A stretch of 64,000 bases of DNA, taken from Fidelibacterota bacterium (GTDB lineage: Bacteria > Fidelibacterota > Marinisomatia > SCGC-AAA003-L08 > D37C17). The stretch covers positions 1-64,000 of the forward strand of contig JASLLI010000001.1 in the NCBI GenBank assembly GCA_030747125.1, in the 5' to 3' direction. The position numbers were made by a program, and so were the translations under genes. Under the pieces are notes generated by a model. That model made no database searches and was not told the origin of the DNA. It saw nothing but the letters and a program-made list of their open reading frames with translations. Shown in pieces: positions 30,928-42,898 of this stretch. Each line of letters opens with the position of its first letter. The stretch's first letter is position 1.

Positions 30928-31802
30928 AATTAACCATTGCTAAAGATGCCGGGTATTGCTTTGGAGTAAGAGACGCTGTGAATATGGCTTATGATGCTGC
31001 AGAAAAATATGGTAATGTGCATATGCTGGGCTCAATCGTCCATAATGAGAAGGTAGTAAATGATCTTGAAAATGCAGGTGCAAAAATTGTCAGATCTCTT
31101 TCAGATGTACCTGAAGGCAGCCCTATTCTTTTCAGAGCACATGGCACTGTAAATTCCCTTTGGGAAGAAGCAAAAGCTAAAAAGATGAATATTGTAGATG
31201 CTACCTGTCCCTTGGTAACTGAAATACATGAAGAAGTAATAAAATTAGCCGAAGACGGAAGGCAGATTATCGTCATTGGTGATCATGGACACGATGAAGT
31301 TATTGCCATAGCCGACCAGGTTGATAATTCAATTGTAGTTGCTACACCTGAGGAAGCACATCAACTGAAAAAATATAAACGAGCAGGTTTGGTAAGTCAG
31401 TCCACACAGGCAATTGAGAATGTGCAGGAGATTATTAATATCATCATGACAAAAGTTTTTGATTTACATTTTGTTAACACAATCTGTTATCCCACAAAAA
31501 GGAATCATGAACAAATCAAGGAGATGGCAGTTGAGAATGATATCATGGTGATAATAGGTTCATTCACCAGTGCTAATTCAAAGCGCTTGACGCAGCTTGC
31601 ATCAGATAGAAACCCATGTTCTTATCAGGTTACTGGTGCTTCTGATTTAAAACCTGAATGGTTTGAGAAAAAAGAAAAAATCGGGATTTCAGCTGGTGCG
31701 TCAACTCCTGACTATCTCATTACCGAAGTCAAAGAAGGAATAGAGCAAATTTATAAGGAAAAGTTATGGCAAAAGGAACATTCGAAGTTAAAGTTGGCTT
31801 AG
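30924..31802 (+). CDS. ispH: 4-hydroxy-3-methylbut-2-enyl diphosphate reductase
   Basis: [62 protein letters not shown]. Confidence 0.96.
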   Translation: MKLTIAKDAGYCFGVRDAVNMAYDAAEKYGNVHMLGSIVHNEKVVNDLENAGAKIVRSLSDVPEGSPILFRAHGTVNSLWEEAKAKKMNIVDATCPLVTEIHEEVIKLAEDGRQIIVIGDHGHDEVIAIADQVDNSIVVATPEEAHQLKKYKRAGLVSQSTQAIENVQEIINIIMTKVFDLHFVNTICYPTKRNHEQIKEMAVENDIMVIIGSFTSANSKRLTQLASDRNPCSYQVTGASDLKPEWFEKKEKIGISAGASTPDYLITEVKEGIEQIYKEKLWQKEHSKLKLA

Positions 31803-32647
31803 CAGAAATGCTTAAGGGCGGAGTAATCATGGATGTGACCACTCCCGAACAGGCAAAAATTGCAGAAGATGCAGGGGCTGCTGCGGTAATGGCATTAGAG
31901 AGAATTCCTGCTGATATTCGCAAAGATGGGGGAATCTCACGCATGTCAGACCCCATAATGATAAAAGGTATTCAGCAGTCTGTAACGATACCAGTAATGG
32001 CTAAATGCCGTATAGGTCATTTTGCTGAAGCTCAGATACTTGAATCTCTTGAAGTTGATTTTATTGATGAATCAGAAGTTCTCACACCTGCAGATGATAA
32101 TAATCATATATATAAAAATGACTTTAAAGTACCATTTGTATGTGGGGCGCGGAATTTAGGAGAAGCTTTAAGGCGAATCGGCGAGGGAGCAGCTATGATC
32201 CGAACAAAAGGTGAGGCTGGTTCCGGAAATATCGTGGAAGCCGTCCGTCACATGCGCACCATCATGAATGATATACAATGGCTTACTACTTTAAATCACG
32301 ATCAACTCATGTCTGCTGCACGAGATCTGCAGGCACCATTTGCATTGGTAGAACAAGTTGCTAAAATTAAAAAACTCCCTGTTCCAAATTTTAGTGCGGG
32401 TGGAATAGCTACACCTGCCGATGCGTCATTAGTTATGCAGTTAGGCGCTGAAGCTGTTTTTGTAGGGTCTGGTATTTTTAAGTCTGAAGATCCTGCATCC
32501 CGTGCTACTGCAATCGTTGAAGCGGTTACTTACTATAAAGACCCTGCAAAATTGGCAAAAGTTTCAGAAGGATTGAAATCCGCAATGAAAGGAATTGATA
32601 TGTCTGAGATTCCTGAAAATCAACTCATGCAGGAAAGAGGTTGGTAA
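31766..32647 (+). CDS. pdxS: Pyridoxal 5'-phosphate synthase subunit PdxS
   Basis: [67 protein letters not shown]. Confidence 0.97.
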   Translation: MAKGTFEVKVGLAEMLKGGVIMDVTTPEQAKIAEDAGAAAVMALERIPADIRKDGGISRMSDPIMIKGIQQSVTIPVMAKCRIGHFAEAQILESLEVDFIDESEVLTPADDNNHIYKNDFKVPFVCGARNLGEALRRIGEGAAMIRTKGEAGSGNIVEAVRHMRTIMNDIQWLTTLNHDQLMSAARDLQAPFALVEQVAKIKKLPVPNFSAGGIATPADASLVMQLGAEAVFVGSGIFKSEDPASRATAIVEAVTYYKDPAKLAKVSEGLKSAMKGIDMSEIPENQLMQERGW

Positions 32648-33213
32648 GACCTGTCGGTATATTAGCTCTTCAGGGGAATTTTTCCCAGCATGCAGCCATG
32701 CTGCTACATCTGGGATATGCTCCAATAATGGTACGCTACCCAAAGGATTTAGAAGCATGCAGAGCACTTATTATCCCCGGCGGAGAGTCTACCACTATGT
32801 CAAAGCAAATTGACAGAAATGGATTGCGTGCACCTATAAAGGATTTTGGTAAAAAGAACCCTATTATGGGCACCTGCGCCGGTATGATATTACTTTCTAA
32901 CTCCAAAAATGGAAAGAATATGGATCCGTTAAACATTATGGATTTCACAGTTGATCGAAATGCGTGGGGAAGACAGGTATATTCTTTTACAGATACGCTA
33001 AAACTTCATTTTGATAAGAGAAAGCAATTTAAAGGAACATTTATAAGAGCACCGAAAATAAACCAAATTGGAAAACAAATTAAGGTGCTGGCAGAATATA
33101 ATGGCGAGCCTGTCATGTTGAAAAATTCAAAGCACCTTGTTTGCTCATTCCATCCTGAAATTGGGAAGGATACACGAATCCATCAATTTTTTTTAAAAAA
33201 CCTGCATGACTGA
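32641..33213 (+). CDS. pdxT: Pyridoxal 5'-phosphate synthase glutaminase subunit PdxT
   Basis: [48 protein letters not shown] start. Confidence 0.95.
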   Translation: MVRPVGILALQGNFSQHAAMLLHLGYAPIMVRYPKDLEACRALIIPGGESTTMSKQIDRNGLRAPIKDFGKKNPIMGTCAGMILLSNSKNGKNMDPLNIMDFTVDRNAWGRQVYSFTDTLKLHFDKRKQFKGTFIRAPKINQIGKQIKVLAEYNGEPVMLKNSKHLVCSFHPEIGKDTRIHQFFLKNLHD

Positions 33214-35080
33214 TTTTCCCATATTATCAAAAATTGACTCACCAACGGATATCAAAAGTTTGAACCGCAAGAGTTTAAAAAAATTATCTGTAGAAATTTC
33301 AAAATATATTCAGCAGGTAGTCGAGGAAGTAGGGGGCCATTATTCATCGCCCTTGGGTGTAGTTGACCTGACTTTGGCTCTTCATTCTATTTATAATTCT
33401 CCAAAAGATAAAATGATTTGGGATGTAGGTCATCAGGCTTATGCACATAAAATAATTACCGGCAGACGGGATGAGTTTAAAAATATGCGTACCAAAAATG
33501 GGATCAGCGGATTTTTGAAACGAGAAGAAAGTCCTCATGATATTTTTGGAGCTGGTCATGCAAGTACCTCAATCTCAGCTGCATTAGGATTCGCCCATGC
33601 AAGAGATATAAAAAAGACTAAGGATCAAATAATTGCTATAATCGGTGATGGGGCAATGACGGGAGGACTTGCCTATGAAGGAATTAATAATCTTGGATAT
33701 CACCGCACTCAGTTAACCATTGTTCTCAATGATAATTCTCATTCCATTTCGAAATCTGTAGGAGCGCTGTCTCATTATTTGACACGGGTAGTGACAAATC
33801 CCACATATAATAAAATGCGGAATGATATCTGGGATATCTCTGGAAAGCTTCCTCTTTCTGATCACATTAGAAAGATTATGAGAAAAACCGAAGAAGGAAT
33901 TAAGGGATATCTCACTCCCGGTGCATTGTTTGAAGAATTAGGCTTGAGATATATTGGCCCTGTAAACGGGCATGATTTAGATGAGTTAATCAGGGTATTC
34001 ACCGCAGTGAAAGAAATGAAAACTCCTGTTTTAGTGCATGTGAATACCCATAAAGGAAAAGGGAGTTATCTTGCGGAAAAAGATGCCATTAAATATTACA
34101 GCATGGGAGGGAAGACACCTTCCAAAAATGGTTCCACTGCCCCGGATTATTCCCATGTATTTGGTACTTCCCTTGCCCAACTTGCAGAAAAGGATGAAAA
34201 AATCTTCTGTATAACCGCCGCCATGGAAATAGGCACAGGTATGTCGCCCTTTACCCAGAAATTTCCTGAACGCTTTATAGATGTGGGCATCGCAGAAGAA
34301 CATGCCGTTACCTACTCTGCAGGCTTAGCTGCTGAAGGATTAAAACCTATTGTGCCTATCTATTCAACTTTTATGCAGAGAGCATACGACCATATTTTTC
34401 ATGACGCTTTGCTTCAAAAGCTTCCTGTGGTATATTGCATGGACAGAGCAGGGGTGGTAGGCCCCGATGGCCCAACCCATCACGGCGTTTTTGATATAGC
34501 TTTTATGCGCAGCCTGCCTGGTATGATTGTTACTGCACCAAAAGATGGTAATGAGTTGAGAAACTTATTAGCTACCGGACTGCATTCAAAACAAAACTTC
34601 TCCATTCGTTATCCTAAAGACAGCAGTATAATATTTGAGGAAAATAAGAAGGCAGAAATTCTGGAAATAGGTTCCTGGGAAAGACTTACTAAAGGAGAAA
34701 ATACGGCAATTCTTGCAGTTGGCTCTATGGTGGGAATGATAATGGGGTCAATTGATATCATTGAACATAATCTCGGATATTTACCTACGGTGGTAAATTG
34801 CCGTTTTATTAAACCAGTTGATGAAAAGATTTTATCTCAAATATGTAGCTCCCACCCCCGACTGCTTACCATTGAAGAAGGAAGTCTAAATGGAGGGTTT
34901 GGTTCTGCTGTCAGTGATTTTTTACATGATAATGGCTATTCAAATGCTTTGAGTAGAATGGGTATTGGAGATGCATTTGTAGATCATGGAACCCGAGCCG
35001 AATTACTGGCAGGATTAAATTTGACTCCAGAGGGTGTCACTGCAACCTTACAAAACAAGGAAAAGATATATGCAGGATAA
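33206..35080 (+). CDS. dxs: 1-deoxy-D-xylulose-5-phosphate synthase
   Basis: [77 protein letters not shown]. Confidence 0.96.
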   Translation: MTDFPILSKIDSPTDIKSLNRKSLKKLSVEISKYIQQVVEEVGGHYSSPLGVVDLTLALHSIYNSPKDKMIWDVGHQAYAHKIITGRRDEFKNMRTKNGISGFLKREESPHDIFGAGHASTSISAALGFAHARDIKKTKDQIIAIIGDGAMTGGLAYEGINNLGYHRTQLTIVLNDNSHSISKSVGALSHYLTRVVTNPTYNKMRNDIWDISGKLPLSDHIRKIMRKTEEGIKGYLTPGALFEELGLRYIGPVNGHDLDELIRVFTAVKEMKTPVLVHVNTHKGKGSYLAEKDAIKYYSMGGKTPSKNGSTAPDYSHVFGTSLAQLAEKDEKIFCITAAMEIGTGMSPFTQKFPERFIDVGIAEEHAVTYSAGLAAEGLKPIVPIYSTFMQRAYDHIFHDALLQKLPVVYCMDRAGVVGPDGPTHHGVFDIAFMRSLPGMIVTAPKDGNELRNLLATGLHSKQNFSIRYPKDSSIIFEENKKAEILEIGSWERLTKGENTAILAVGSMVGMIMGSIDIIEHNLGYLPTVVNCRFIKPVDEKILSQICSSHPRLLTIEEGSLNGGFGSAVSDFLHDNGYSNALSRMGIGDAFVDHGTRAELLAGLNLTPEGVTATLQNKEKIYAG

Positions 35081-36719
35081 ATTTTCCAAAGCGCAAGAAA
35101 AATGGGTAAAGGATGCTGAAAATTCAAAATCTCGTGATTATAGTTATAAGTCTGCATCGGGTGAAGAAGTAGATTTGCTATATTATCCTGATTCTGATGA
35201 ACATAACTATTCAGAACAACTAAACTTCCCCGGCCAATACCCATATACCCGTGGGATTCATCCTAACTTATATCGTGGTAAACTCTGGACCATGAGGCAG
35301 TTTGCAGGATTTGGAACCCCTTTTGAAACCAATCAACGCTTTCAATATCTTTTGAGTCAGGGCCAGACTGGATTGTCTGTTGCCTTTGATATGCCAACCC
35401 TGATGGGATATGATGCAGACCACCCCTTGGCTGATGGTGAGGTAGGTGTCTGCGGTGTTGCAGTCTCCTCTCTTCGTGATATGGAAGTTCTTTTTAACGG
35501 GATTGATCTTTCTAAAATTTCAGTGTCCATGACTATTAATGGTCCGGCGGTGATTATATTTGCCTTCTATGTGGCAGTGGCTCAAAAACAGGGATTGGAT
35601 ATTTCTCAATTAAATGGGACCCTGCAAAATGATATTTTGAAGGAATTTATTGCTCAGAAAGAATGGATTTATCCTCCCAATGAATCTATGAGGATCATTA
35701 TGGATATGATTCAATTCTGCACCGACAAAATGCCAAAATATAATACCATATCTGTAAGCGGCTATCATATAAGAGAAGCTGGTTCAACTGCAGCTCAAGA
35801 GCTTGCCTTTACACTGGCAGACGGTTTCTGTTATGTTGATCATGCAATCCAAGCCGGCCTTGATGTGGATGATTTTGCACCGCGACTCTCCTTTTTCTTT
35901 AATTCACATTTAGATTTTTTTGAAGAAATTGCCAAATTCAGAGCAGCCAGAAGAATTTGGGCTCGCATTATGAAAGGAAAATATGGAGCGAAATCTGAGC
36001 GGTCATTAAAGCTCCGCTTCCATACGCAGACGGCAGGATTCAGTCTTACAGCCCAACAGCCTGAAAACAATATAAGTCGAACTGCATTTCAGGCATTAGC
36101 AGCAGTACTGGGAGGTACCCAATCCTTACATACAAACTCCATGGATGAAACGCTGGCGCTCCCATCACAAAAAGCAGCTGAAATTGCACTGAGAACCCAG
36201 CAGGTTATCGCTTTTGAAACAGGTGTTCCTAATGTGGTTGATCCCTTAGGGGGGTCATGGTATGTAGAAGAACTTACCGATAAAATGGAAGCTGAATCTA
36301 TGAAATATTTCGCAAAGATTGAGGAACTTGGTGGAGTGATTCCCGCTATAGAAATGGGATTCTTCCAGAGAGAAATCGCAGAAGCAGCTTCAGATTATCA
36401 AAGGAGAGTGGATTCTAAAAGAAGAATTGTAGTAGGTGTTAATGAATTTTCAAAAGATTCGGAGGAAATTGAAATACCCATTTTGGAAATACGCAAAGAG
36501 GTAGAAACTGAGCAAGTTCAGGCAATTCAACAATTGAAATCTGAACGAAATGACGCTGAAGTAGAAGAAAAATTAGAAGCAATTACCGCTGCAAGTAAAA
36601 CTGGTGAAAATCTTATCCCGTTAATCATAGATGCTGCCAAGGCATATGCCACATTGGGTGAATTAGTTGATTCAATGAAAGTCGTCTTTGGCGAGTGGCA
36701 GGAAACTGCAGTTATATAA
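35070..36719 (+). CDS. Methylmalonyl-CoA mutase, large (catalytic) subunit without a B12-binding domain
   Basis: [63 protein letters not shown]. Start re-called from 35034 to ATG 35070. Confidence 0.92.
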   Translation: MQDKFSKAQEKWVKDAENSKSRDYSYKSASGEEVDLLYYPDSDEHNYSEQLNFPGQYPYTRGIHPNLYRGKLWTMRQFAGFGTPFETNQRFQYLLSQGQTGLSVAFDMPTLMGYDADHPLADGEVGVCGVAVSSLRDMEVLFNGIDLSKISVSMTINGPAVIIFAFYVAVAQKQGLDISQLNGTLQNDILKEFIAQKEWIYPPNESMRIIMDMIQFCTDKMPKYNTISVSGYHIREAGSTAAQELAFTLADGFCYVDHAIQAGLDVDDFAPRLSFFFNSHLDFFEEIAKFRAARRIWARIMKGKYGAKSERSLKLRFHTQTAGFSLTAQQPENNISRTAFQALAAVLGGTQSLHTNSMDETLALPSQKAAEIALRTQQVIAFETGVPNVVDPLGGSWYVEELTDKMEAESMKYFAKIEELGGVIPAIEMGFFQREIAEAASDYQRRVDSKRRIVVGVNEFSKDSEEIEIPILEIRKEVETEQVQAIQQLKSERNDAEVEEKLEAITAASKTGENLIPLIIDAAKAYATLGELVDSMKVVFGEWQETAVI

Positions 36720-36754
36720 ATTTTCTCACGATATAGAATTTCAAACAAGTAGTT

Positions 36755-37882
36755 ATGGCCTTATCTGCGGGAGTATTTAATCATAAACATCCCTTCACAA
36801 TTGGAGTAGAAGAAGAATATATGCTCTGCGATCCTGAATCCGGGGATTTAATCAACAGAGCAGATGAAATCATGGAAATGCTCCCAGATTCGTTAAAAGA
36901 CCGTTTCAGCTATGAACTTATACTTTCGGAAATTGAAATCAATACCTCTGTTAATACTTCTGTTCAGGACGCTATGAATGAAGTCTCTTCATTGAGACAA
37001 TTTACACGAGATATAGGTAAGAAGTTGGGTTTTCAAATAGGTATAAGCGGTACACATCCAACCGCTGTCTGTAAGGAGCAGAGCTTTGTTAGAAATGATT
37101 CTTATAATTGGGTGGCTGATCAGTTGAATTTCTATGCAAGGCGCAATGTCACTTTTGCATTACATATTCATATAGCTGTTCCAAATAAAGATGCAGCAAT
37201 TCACATTTCAAATGCTTTGCGTAGATGGATTGCCCCTCTGTTAGCTTTAAGTACTAATTCTCCTTACTTTGAAGGAGAATTCACCGGAATCAGGTCTTCC
37301 AGAACTTTTCAATTTGGAATCTTCCCCAGGACCAATATTCCTGTAATGTTTGATAATTTTGATAAATACCAACAGATTGTAGAAAATTATCTAAACACAA
37401 AAACCATTGAAAAACCTCGTCAGATTTGGTGGAAGCTGCGCCCTCATTTCGACTATGGTACCCTTGAATTTAGAATTAGTGATGTGCAGAGATCACTGAA
37501 AAAAGTAGAAATGTTCGTTGCTCTGGCACAGGCTTTAGTTTACCAGGCAAATAACGAGTATGAAAACGGAACTTTAAAGGAATCTTTTAATTTAGAATAT
37601 TTGAACGATGCACTTTGGAAAGCTGCCCGTTTCCCTTTTGATAAACAGCTTATTGATCCCCTCACAATTGAAATCAGTACAATGGCTGAACAAATCAAAA
37701 AAATGGCAGCATATTCAGAAAAAGCCTTGTCACATTTTAATACCACTCATGTTTTAAATGAAGTGGATAAGATATTAAAAAGTGGTACAGAAGGGGATGA
37801 GCAAAAACGAATCCATGATGAAAATGGAATGCGAGATTTAAAATTATTTTTAATGAACAATGTTGATTACACACTCAATTAA
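36755..37882 (+). CDS. Carboxylate-amine ligase / glutamate-cysteine ligase family 2 (YbdK-like)
   Basis: FTIGVEEEYMLCDPESGDL, ISGTHPTA, LHIHIAVPNKDAAI, LRPHFDYGTLEFRISDVQ. Confidence 0.88.
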   Translation: MALSAGVFNHKHPFTIGVEEEYMLCDPESGDLINRADEIMEMLPDSLKDRFSYELILSEIEINTSVNTSVQDAMNEVSSLRQFTRDIGKKLGFQIGISGTHPTAVCKEQSFVRNDSYNWVADQLNFYARRNVTFALHIHIAVPNKDAAIHISNALRRWIAPLLALSTNSPYFEGEFTGIRSSRTFQFGIFPRTNIPVMFDNFDKYQQIVENYLNTKTIEKPRQIWWKLRPHFDYGTLEFRISDVQRSLKKVEMFVALAQALVYQANNEYENGTLKESFNLEYLNDALWKAARFPFDKQLIDPLTIEISTMAEQIKKMAAYSEKALSHFNTTHVLNEVDKILKSGTEGDEQKRIHDENGMRDLKLFLMNNVDYTLN

Positions 37883-37898
37883 AATGGAGAAATAAGAA

Positions 37899-38966
37899 AT
37901 GTCAAGAAAGGTTGTACATGTAGTAGGAACCGGCACTATCGGAGAACCCCTCATCGGTCTATTATGTGACTTTAAAGAAGATTTAGGATTAGATGAAGTC
38001 ACCTTTCATAAAAACACTCCGCTTACAACGGATCGTTCTAAAGTGAGAAGTCTCATTAGCAGAGGTGCCAGATTATCCACCCATGAAGATAAATTTGACG
38101 GGTTTAATGCTATTGGCCTGAAACCAGAGTTGCATACAGAGGAAGCCATTGACAGAGCTTCAGTAGTCATTGATTGCACTCCTACAGGGTTTGGGCATGA
38201 GAATAAACACAAATATTATGAGAACTACCTGCATAATACTACAGGATTTATAGCACAGGGCAGTGAATTTGGATTTGGAAAGATGTATGCACGAGGGATC
38301 AATGATTCTGCTTTGAATCATGAGGAAGATCGCTTTATTCAGGTGGTTTCCTGTAATACACATAATTTATCAACCATTGTTAAAAACTTAGCTCTGGCGG
38401 ATGGTGAAGACAATTTGGTGGAAGGGAGGTTCACACTTATCCGCCGGTCGAATGATGTGAGTCAATCTTCAAAATTTGTACCCTCTCCACAGGTTGGCAG
38501 CCATAAAGACAATGATTACGGAACTCACCATGCCAGAGACGCAGCTCTTTTATTTAATACGCTTGATCTGAAACTAAATCTATTTTCATCGGCGATGATA
38601 GTAAACAGCCAATATATGCACATCCTTCATTTTCATTTGAAATTGAAAGAACCGACAACTATTCAAAAAGTGATTGCTCGTTTAGATAGCAATGATCTCA
38701 TTGCAACTACCGATAAAGTACATGCCAACGAAGTGTTTAGTTTCGGCAGGGATCATGGTCATTTTGGGCGCATTTTAAATCAGGCAGTGGTATCAATTCC
38801 ATCTTTAAATATCCGAAACGGTACAGAAATTACAGGCTTTTGTTTTACACCACAGGATGGAAATTCACTGTTTAGTTCAATTGCTGTGACAGAATGGTTA
38901 CTCTATCCTCATTCATACGAAAACAAAATACAATGTCTTGCACCCTTTTTCTTTGATGAAGTCTAG
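37899..38966 (+). CDS. Type II (archaeal-type) glyceraldehyde-3-phosphate dehydrogenase-like protein
   Basis: VVHVVGTGTIGEPLIGLL, ASVVIDCTPTGFGHENKHKYYE, VVSCNTHNLSTIVKNLA, LIRRSND, DHGHFGRILNQAVV. Confidence 0.65.
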   Translation: MSRKVVHVVGTGTIGEPLIGLLCDFKEDLGLDEVTFHKNTPLTTDRSKVRSLISRGARLSTHEDKFDGFNAIGLKPELHTEEAIDRASVVIDCTPTGFGHENKHKYYENYLHNTTGFIAQGSEFGFGKMYARGINDSALNHEEDRFIQVVSCNTHNLSTIVKNLALADGEDNLVEGRFTLIRRSNDVSQSSKFVPSPQVGSHKDNDYGTHHARDAALLFNTLDLKLNLFSSAMIVNSQYMHILHFHLKLKEPTTIQKVIARLDSNDLIATTDKVHANEVFSFGRDHGHFGRILNQAVVSIPSLNIRNGTEITGFCFTPQDGNSLFSSIAVTEWLLYPHSYENKIQCLAPFFFDEV

Positions 38967-38978
38967 TAAAGGATTAAA

Positions 38979-40343
38979 TTGACAGAAATTCTCACTTTAA
39001 CAAAAGAGAAAGTACTACAATACTGCACCGAAGCAGGAATCTCTGCCACTGATGCAACTATTATAGCTGCCATTTCCGGCGGGGTGGACAGTATGGTGTT
39101 AGCTCATACCCTAAACCAGTTTCGTTCTCAATTGAATTTTGGATTGGTATTAGTCCATTTTAACCATCATCTCCAGACTAATGCCTTCCAAATGGAACGG
39201 GTCTGTAAAAAATTCTCTTTGAAAAATCAAATTCAATTGTATTCAGTTGATCTGACTTTTGCATCTTTGAAGAACCTGGAATCCAATGCACGGGTAAAAC
39301 GCTACAATGAGCTAAATAAAATTGCAGAAGTGTATAAACATGCCTTTATATTCACTGCACATCATTTAGATGACCAAATTGAAACCTTGTTCATGAAGAA
39401 CTCAGAAGGAGGTGATTGGATTTGTAAAATTGGTATTCGTGAAAAGTATGAAAAGCTCAGACGCCCCTTGTTAAGTATCAGAAAATCTGATATCTTATCA
39501 TACGCTAAACTACACAACCTCACTTGGGAAGAAGACCCGTCTAATAATGATATTTCCCTGAAAAGAAATAAAGTAAGACATTGTATGCTTCCGGAAGCTT
39601 TAAAAAAAAATCCGCAATTAGAAACAACTTTACTATATACTTCTTTTAAAGCTGAGAAGAAATTGAATCAATGCTTTATCAAATTCAAATCTCAGGAGAA
39701 ATTATATTTTTCTGACAAAGATAGTTACCATTTGGCAGCGAATAAAAAGTTACTTAAACTCTTAGATTTAGGTGAATTAAAGGCTTTTATGTATTATTCC
39801 GCCTCATTATTAAATGTTCATGTTAGTCAACATACACATGTATTTTGGAAGGAGTTTACTCAATTCATTCATTCTGCTCAATCGGGAAAAATATTTAATG
39901 TAGACCAATTACAGTGTGCCATTCATAGAGATGAATTAATAATAGTCCATTCAGGTAGATTAAATAAAATAAAAAAAATTAAAGCAAAATTGTCTCATAA
40001 TAAAAATTGGTATGGTTCTTGCTTTACATTTTCAAAAGCAGGTGAACTGGAAAAATTCCGTTCAAAACTAAAAATGATTATTCCATCAAACCTGATAAAT
40101 AGTGGACTCTATATTAGAAATTGGAAAAAAGGAGATAAAGTTATTTCAGCTACATCAGGGAGGTCTTCCTTGCTCAGTGATATTTTTACAGATCATAAAC
40201 TTTCTCAATATGATAAAGTGACTCAACCTGTAATTGTGGATAGTAACGATACCATATTATGGATTCCAGGTCTTTTGCATGGTGAAATCAAAGATAAAGA
40301 ATTTAAAACAGGAAATACATTAGTAACATGGCTTCATCAATAA
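38979..40343 (+). CDS. tilS: tRNA(Ile)-lysidine synthase
   Basis: AAISGGVDSMVLAH PP-loop, VLVHFNHHLQ, TAHHLDDQIETLFM, RRPLLSI. Confidence 0.92.
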   Translation: MTEILTLTKEKVLQYCTEAGISATDATIIAAISGGVDSMVLAHTLNQFRSQLNFGLVLVHFNHHLQTNAFQMERVCKKFSLKNQIQLYSVDLTFASLKNLESNARVKRYNELNKIAEVYKHAFIFTAHHLDDQIETLFMKNSEGGDWICKIGIREKYEKLRRPLLSIRKSDILSYAKLHNLTWEEDPSNNDISLKRNKVRHCMLPEALKKNPQLETTLLYTSFKAEKKLNQCFIKFKSQEKLYFSDKDSYHLAANKKLLKLLDLGELKAFMYYSASLLNVHVSQHTHVFWKEFTQFIHSAQSGKIFNVDQLQCAIHRDELIIVHSGRLNKIKKIKAKLSHNKNWYGSCFTFSKAGELEKFRSKLKMIIPSNLINSGLYIRNWKKGDKVISATSGRSSLLSDIFTDHKLSQYDKVTQPVIVDSNDTILWIPGLLHGEIKDKEFKTGNTLVTWLHQ

Positions 40344-40897
40344 TTATTCCAGATGGCTATCCTTTTGAAGGGGCGCATCTTGAAGAAGTAATTTCCCCTA
40401 AGGAAATTCAAGATCGTATCAGTCAAATTGGCAGGGATATTTCTAAAAAATACAAAGGAAAGATTCCAATTATAATTGGTGTCTTAAACGGGGCATTTCT
40501 CTTCATGGCTGATTTAGTGCGCCATTTGGACATTGAATTTGAAGTTGATTTTTTAAAAATTGATTCTTATGGAGACAGCACAAAAAGTTCAGGCACCGTC
40601 CGGTTGTTGAAGGATATAAGCGCTGATATAACCGGAAGAGATGTAATAATTATTGAAGATATTGTGGATACTGGCTTATCACTCACCTTTTTAAAACACA
40701 GAATGGAAGAAGCATCACCAAAATCCCTTGCCTTTGCTTCATTTTTGTATAAACCTGAAGTAGCAAAGCATGACTTTCCAATTGATTGGGTAGGATTTGA
40801 AATTGATGAAAGATTCTATATTGGATATGGTTTAGATTTAAAACAAATATTTAGGGGACTTCCCGGTATTTACGCACTTAATGAGGAAAACACATAG
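40328..40897 (+). CDS. hpt: Hypoxanthine phosphoribosyltransferase
   Basis: IIIGVLNGAFLFMADLVRHL, VIIIEDIVDTGLSLTFL, VGFEIDERFYIGYGLD. Confidence 0.95.
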   Translation: MASSIIIPDGYPFEGAHLEEVISPKEIQDRISQIGRDISKKYKGKIPIIIGVLNGAFLFMADLVRHLDIEFEVDFLKIDSYGDSTKSSGTVRLLKDISADITGRDVIIIEDIVDTGLSLTFLKHRMEEASPKSLAFASFLYKPEVAKHDFPIDWVGFEIDERFYIGYGLDLKQIFRGLPGIYALNEENT

Positions 40898-42898
40898 TTG
40901 AAAAATAAGAAAAAAAATAAGAAGAGCCAAAAAAACCAGAATTTATGGAAAAGCCTGGGTGGGAATCTATTAATATGGATACTGATCATTGTTATGGCAG
41001 TTTCTGCACTACAATTTTTCTCTTCAGACTATAAACCACAAGCGATAACCTATACGCAATTTCAAGAATATGTAAATGATGAACAAGTAGAATCCGGTAG
41101 AATAATTGGCCGGTCATTTAAAGGTAAATTCAAAAGCCCGGTAATCATTGAATCGGAGGGACCTGGACCGGCGAAAGAATATTCTACTTTTACAACGGTG
41201 CTTCCTGAAGTTACCCTTGAAATGACCAAAATATGGGATGAGAAAAATATCACCTATCGATTTGAAGAGCAAACCTTGGGATTAGTAGATTACCTCATAC
41301 AATTTTCACCATGGCTGCTAATCATTTTCTTCTGGTTCTTCCTTATGCGAAGAATGCAGGGTCCCGGTGGGCAAAACGGAATTTTTAATTTTGCCAAATC
41401 TCGTGCAAAAATTATTTCTCCTGATAACCCAAAGACAACTTTTAAAGATGTAGCAGGTTGTGATGAAGCCAAAGTTGAACTCCAGGAAATAGTTCAATTC
41501 CTCAAAAATCCGGGAAAGTATAAAAAATTAGGCGCTAAAATTCCAAAAGGTGGTTTGTTATTAGGTCCTCCCGGAACCGGAAAAACTCTGTTAGCAAAAG
41601 CAGTTTCCGGTGAGGCGAATGTTCCCTTTTTCAGCATCAGTGGTGCAGAGTTTGTAGAAATGTTTGTGGGAGTAGGTGCCTCCAGAGTACGAGATCTTTT
41701 TGATCAGGCTAAACGCAATTCACCCAGTATCATTTTTATAGATGAAATTGATGCAGTCGGCAGACATCGTGGTGCAGGTTTAGGTGGAGGTCATGACGAA
41801 AGAGAACAGACATTAAACCAGATACTGGTTGAAATGGATGGCTTCGAAACAGATGATTCTGTTATTTTGCTCGCTGCTACAAATCGCCCTGATGTGTTGG
41901 ATAATGCTTTACTGCGGCCGGGAAGGTTTGACAGGCAAATTGTAGTTGATGTTCCCAGTGTTGATGGGAGAGAGGCTATTTTGAAAATACATGCCAAAGG
42001 TGTCCCTATGGATCGTTCTGTAGATTTTAAAGTATTGGCAAAGGGGACGCCCGGGTTGGTTGGTGCTGATCTGGAAAATTTGGTGAATGAGTCCGCGCTT
42101 CTTGCTGCCAGAAAAAATAATAAAAAAGTCACCATGACAGACTTTGAAGAAGCGAAGGATAAAGTGATGATGGGAGTTGAACGAAAGAGTATGATACTAA
42201 CTCCAAAAGAGAGAAAAGTCACTGCCTATCATGAAGCGGGCCATGCCTTAGTTGCCTATCATACTGAGGGAGCAGACCCAGTGCATAAAATTACCATTAT
42301 TCCGAGAGGAATGGCTTTGGGTATCACTGCACAACTTCCTGAAGATGAAAAACATAACTATCAGAAAAAATATCTATTGGGCAGATTAGATATTTTGATG
42401 GGGGGCAGATCTGCTGAAAAGCTCATTTTCGATGATACCTCTACCGGTGCCGGGAATGATATTGCAACTGCAACGGATACAGCTCGGAAAATGGTGTGTG
42501 AATGGGGAATGAGTGACAGGATTGGTCCATTGACCTTTGGTAAAAAATCCGAAGAGGTATTCCTTGGCAGAGAAATATCACATCCAAGAGATTACAGTGA
42601 TGAGATTTCTCAAATCATTGATGAAGAAATTACCTTATTTGTTAAACATTCTGAGAATAACGCAGACAATATTCTTAAAACGCATATTGAGCAGCTCCAT
42701 AACATTGCCAATGCATTGTTAGAATATGAGTCCATCAGTGGTGATGAAATGGGTGGTTTAATAAAAGGGAATCCCATTGTTAGACCAGAACCTAAGCCAA
42801 AAAAGAAACGCTCCCGCAGAAGAAAACGAGCAAAAGGGGAAATAAAATCCACACCGGATAAACCCAGGCAAACAATTATCACCAAGCCTGCTACTTAA
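40898..42898 (+). CDS. ftsH: ATP-dependent zinc metalloprotease FtsH
   Basis: [55 protein letters not shown] start. Confidence 0.97.
   Translation: MKNKKKNKKSQKNQNLWKSLGGNLLIWILIIVMAVSALQFFSSDYKPQAITYTQFQEYVNDEQVESGRIIGRSFKGKFKSPVIIESEGPGPAKEYSTFTTVLPEVTLEMTKIWDEKNITYRFEEQTLGLVDYLIQFSPWLLIIFFWFFLMRRMQGPGGQNGIFNFAKSRAKIISPDNPKTTFKDVAGCDEAKVELQEIVQFLKNPGKYKKLGAKIPKGGLLLGPPGTGKTLLAKAVSGEANVPFFSISGAEFVEMFVGVGASRVRDLFDQAKRNSPSIIFIDEIDAVGRHRGAGLGGGHDEREQTLNQILVEMDGFETDDSVILLAATNRPDVLDNALLRPGRFDRQIVVDVPSVDGREAILKIHAKGVPMDRSVDFKVLAKGTPGLVGADLENLVNESALLAARKNNKKVTMTDFEEAKDKVMMGVERKSMILTPKERKVTAYHEAGHALVAYHTEGADPVHKITIIPRGMALGITAQLPEDEKHNYQKKYLLGRLDILMGGRSAEKLIFDDTSTGAGNDIATATDTARKMVCEWGMSDRIGPLTFGKKSEEVFLGREISHPRDYSDEISQIIDEEITLFVKHSENNADNILKTHIEQLHNIANALLEYESISGDEMGGLIKGNPIVRPEPKPKKKRSRRRKRAKGEIKSTPDKPRQTIITKPAT

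Noticed and set aside
41791-42222. Minus-strand 143-aa ORF
   Set aside because: Shadow ORF opposite the highly conserved ftsH AAA domain.
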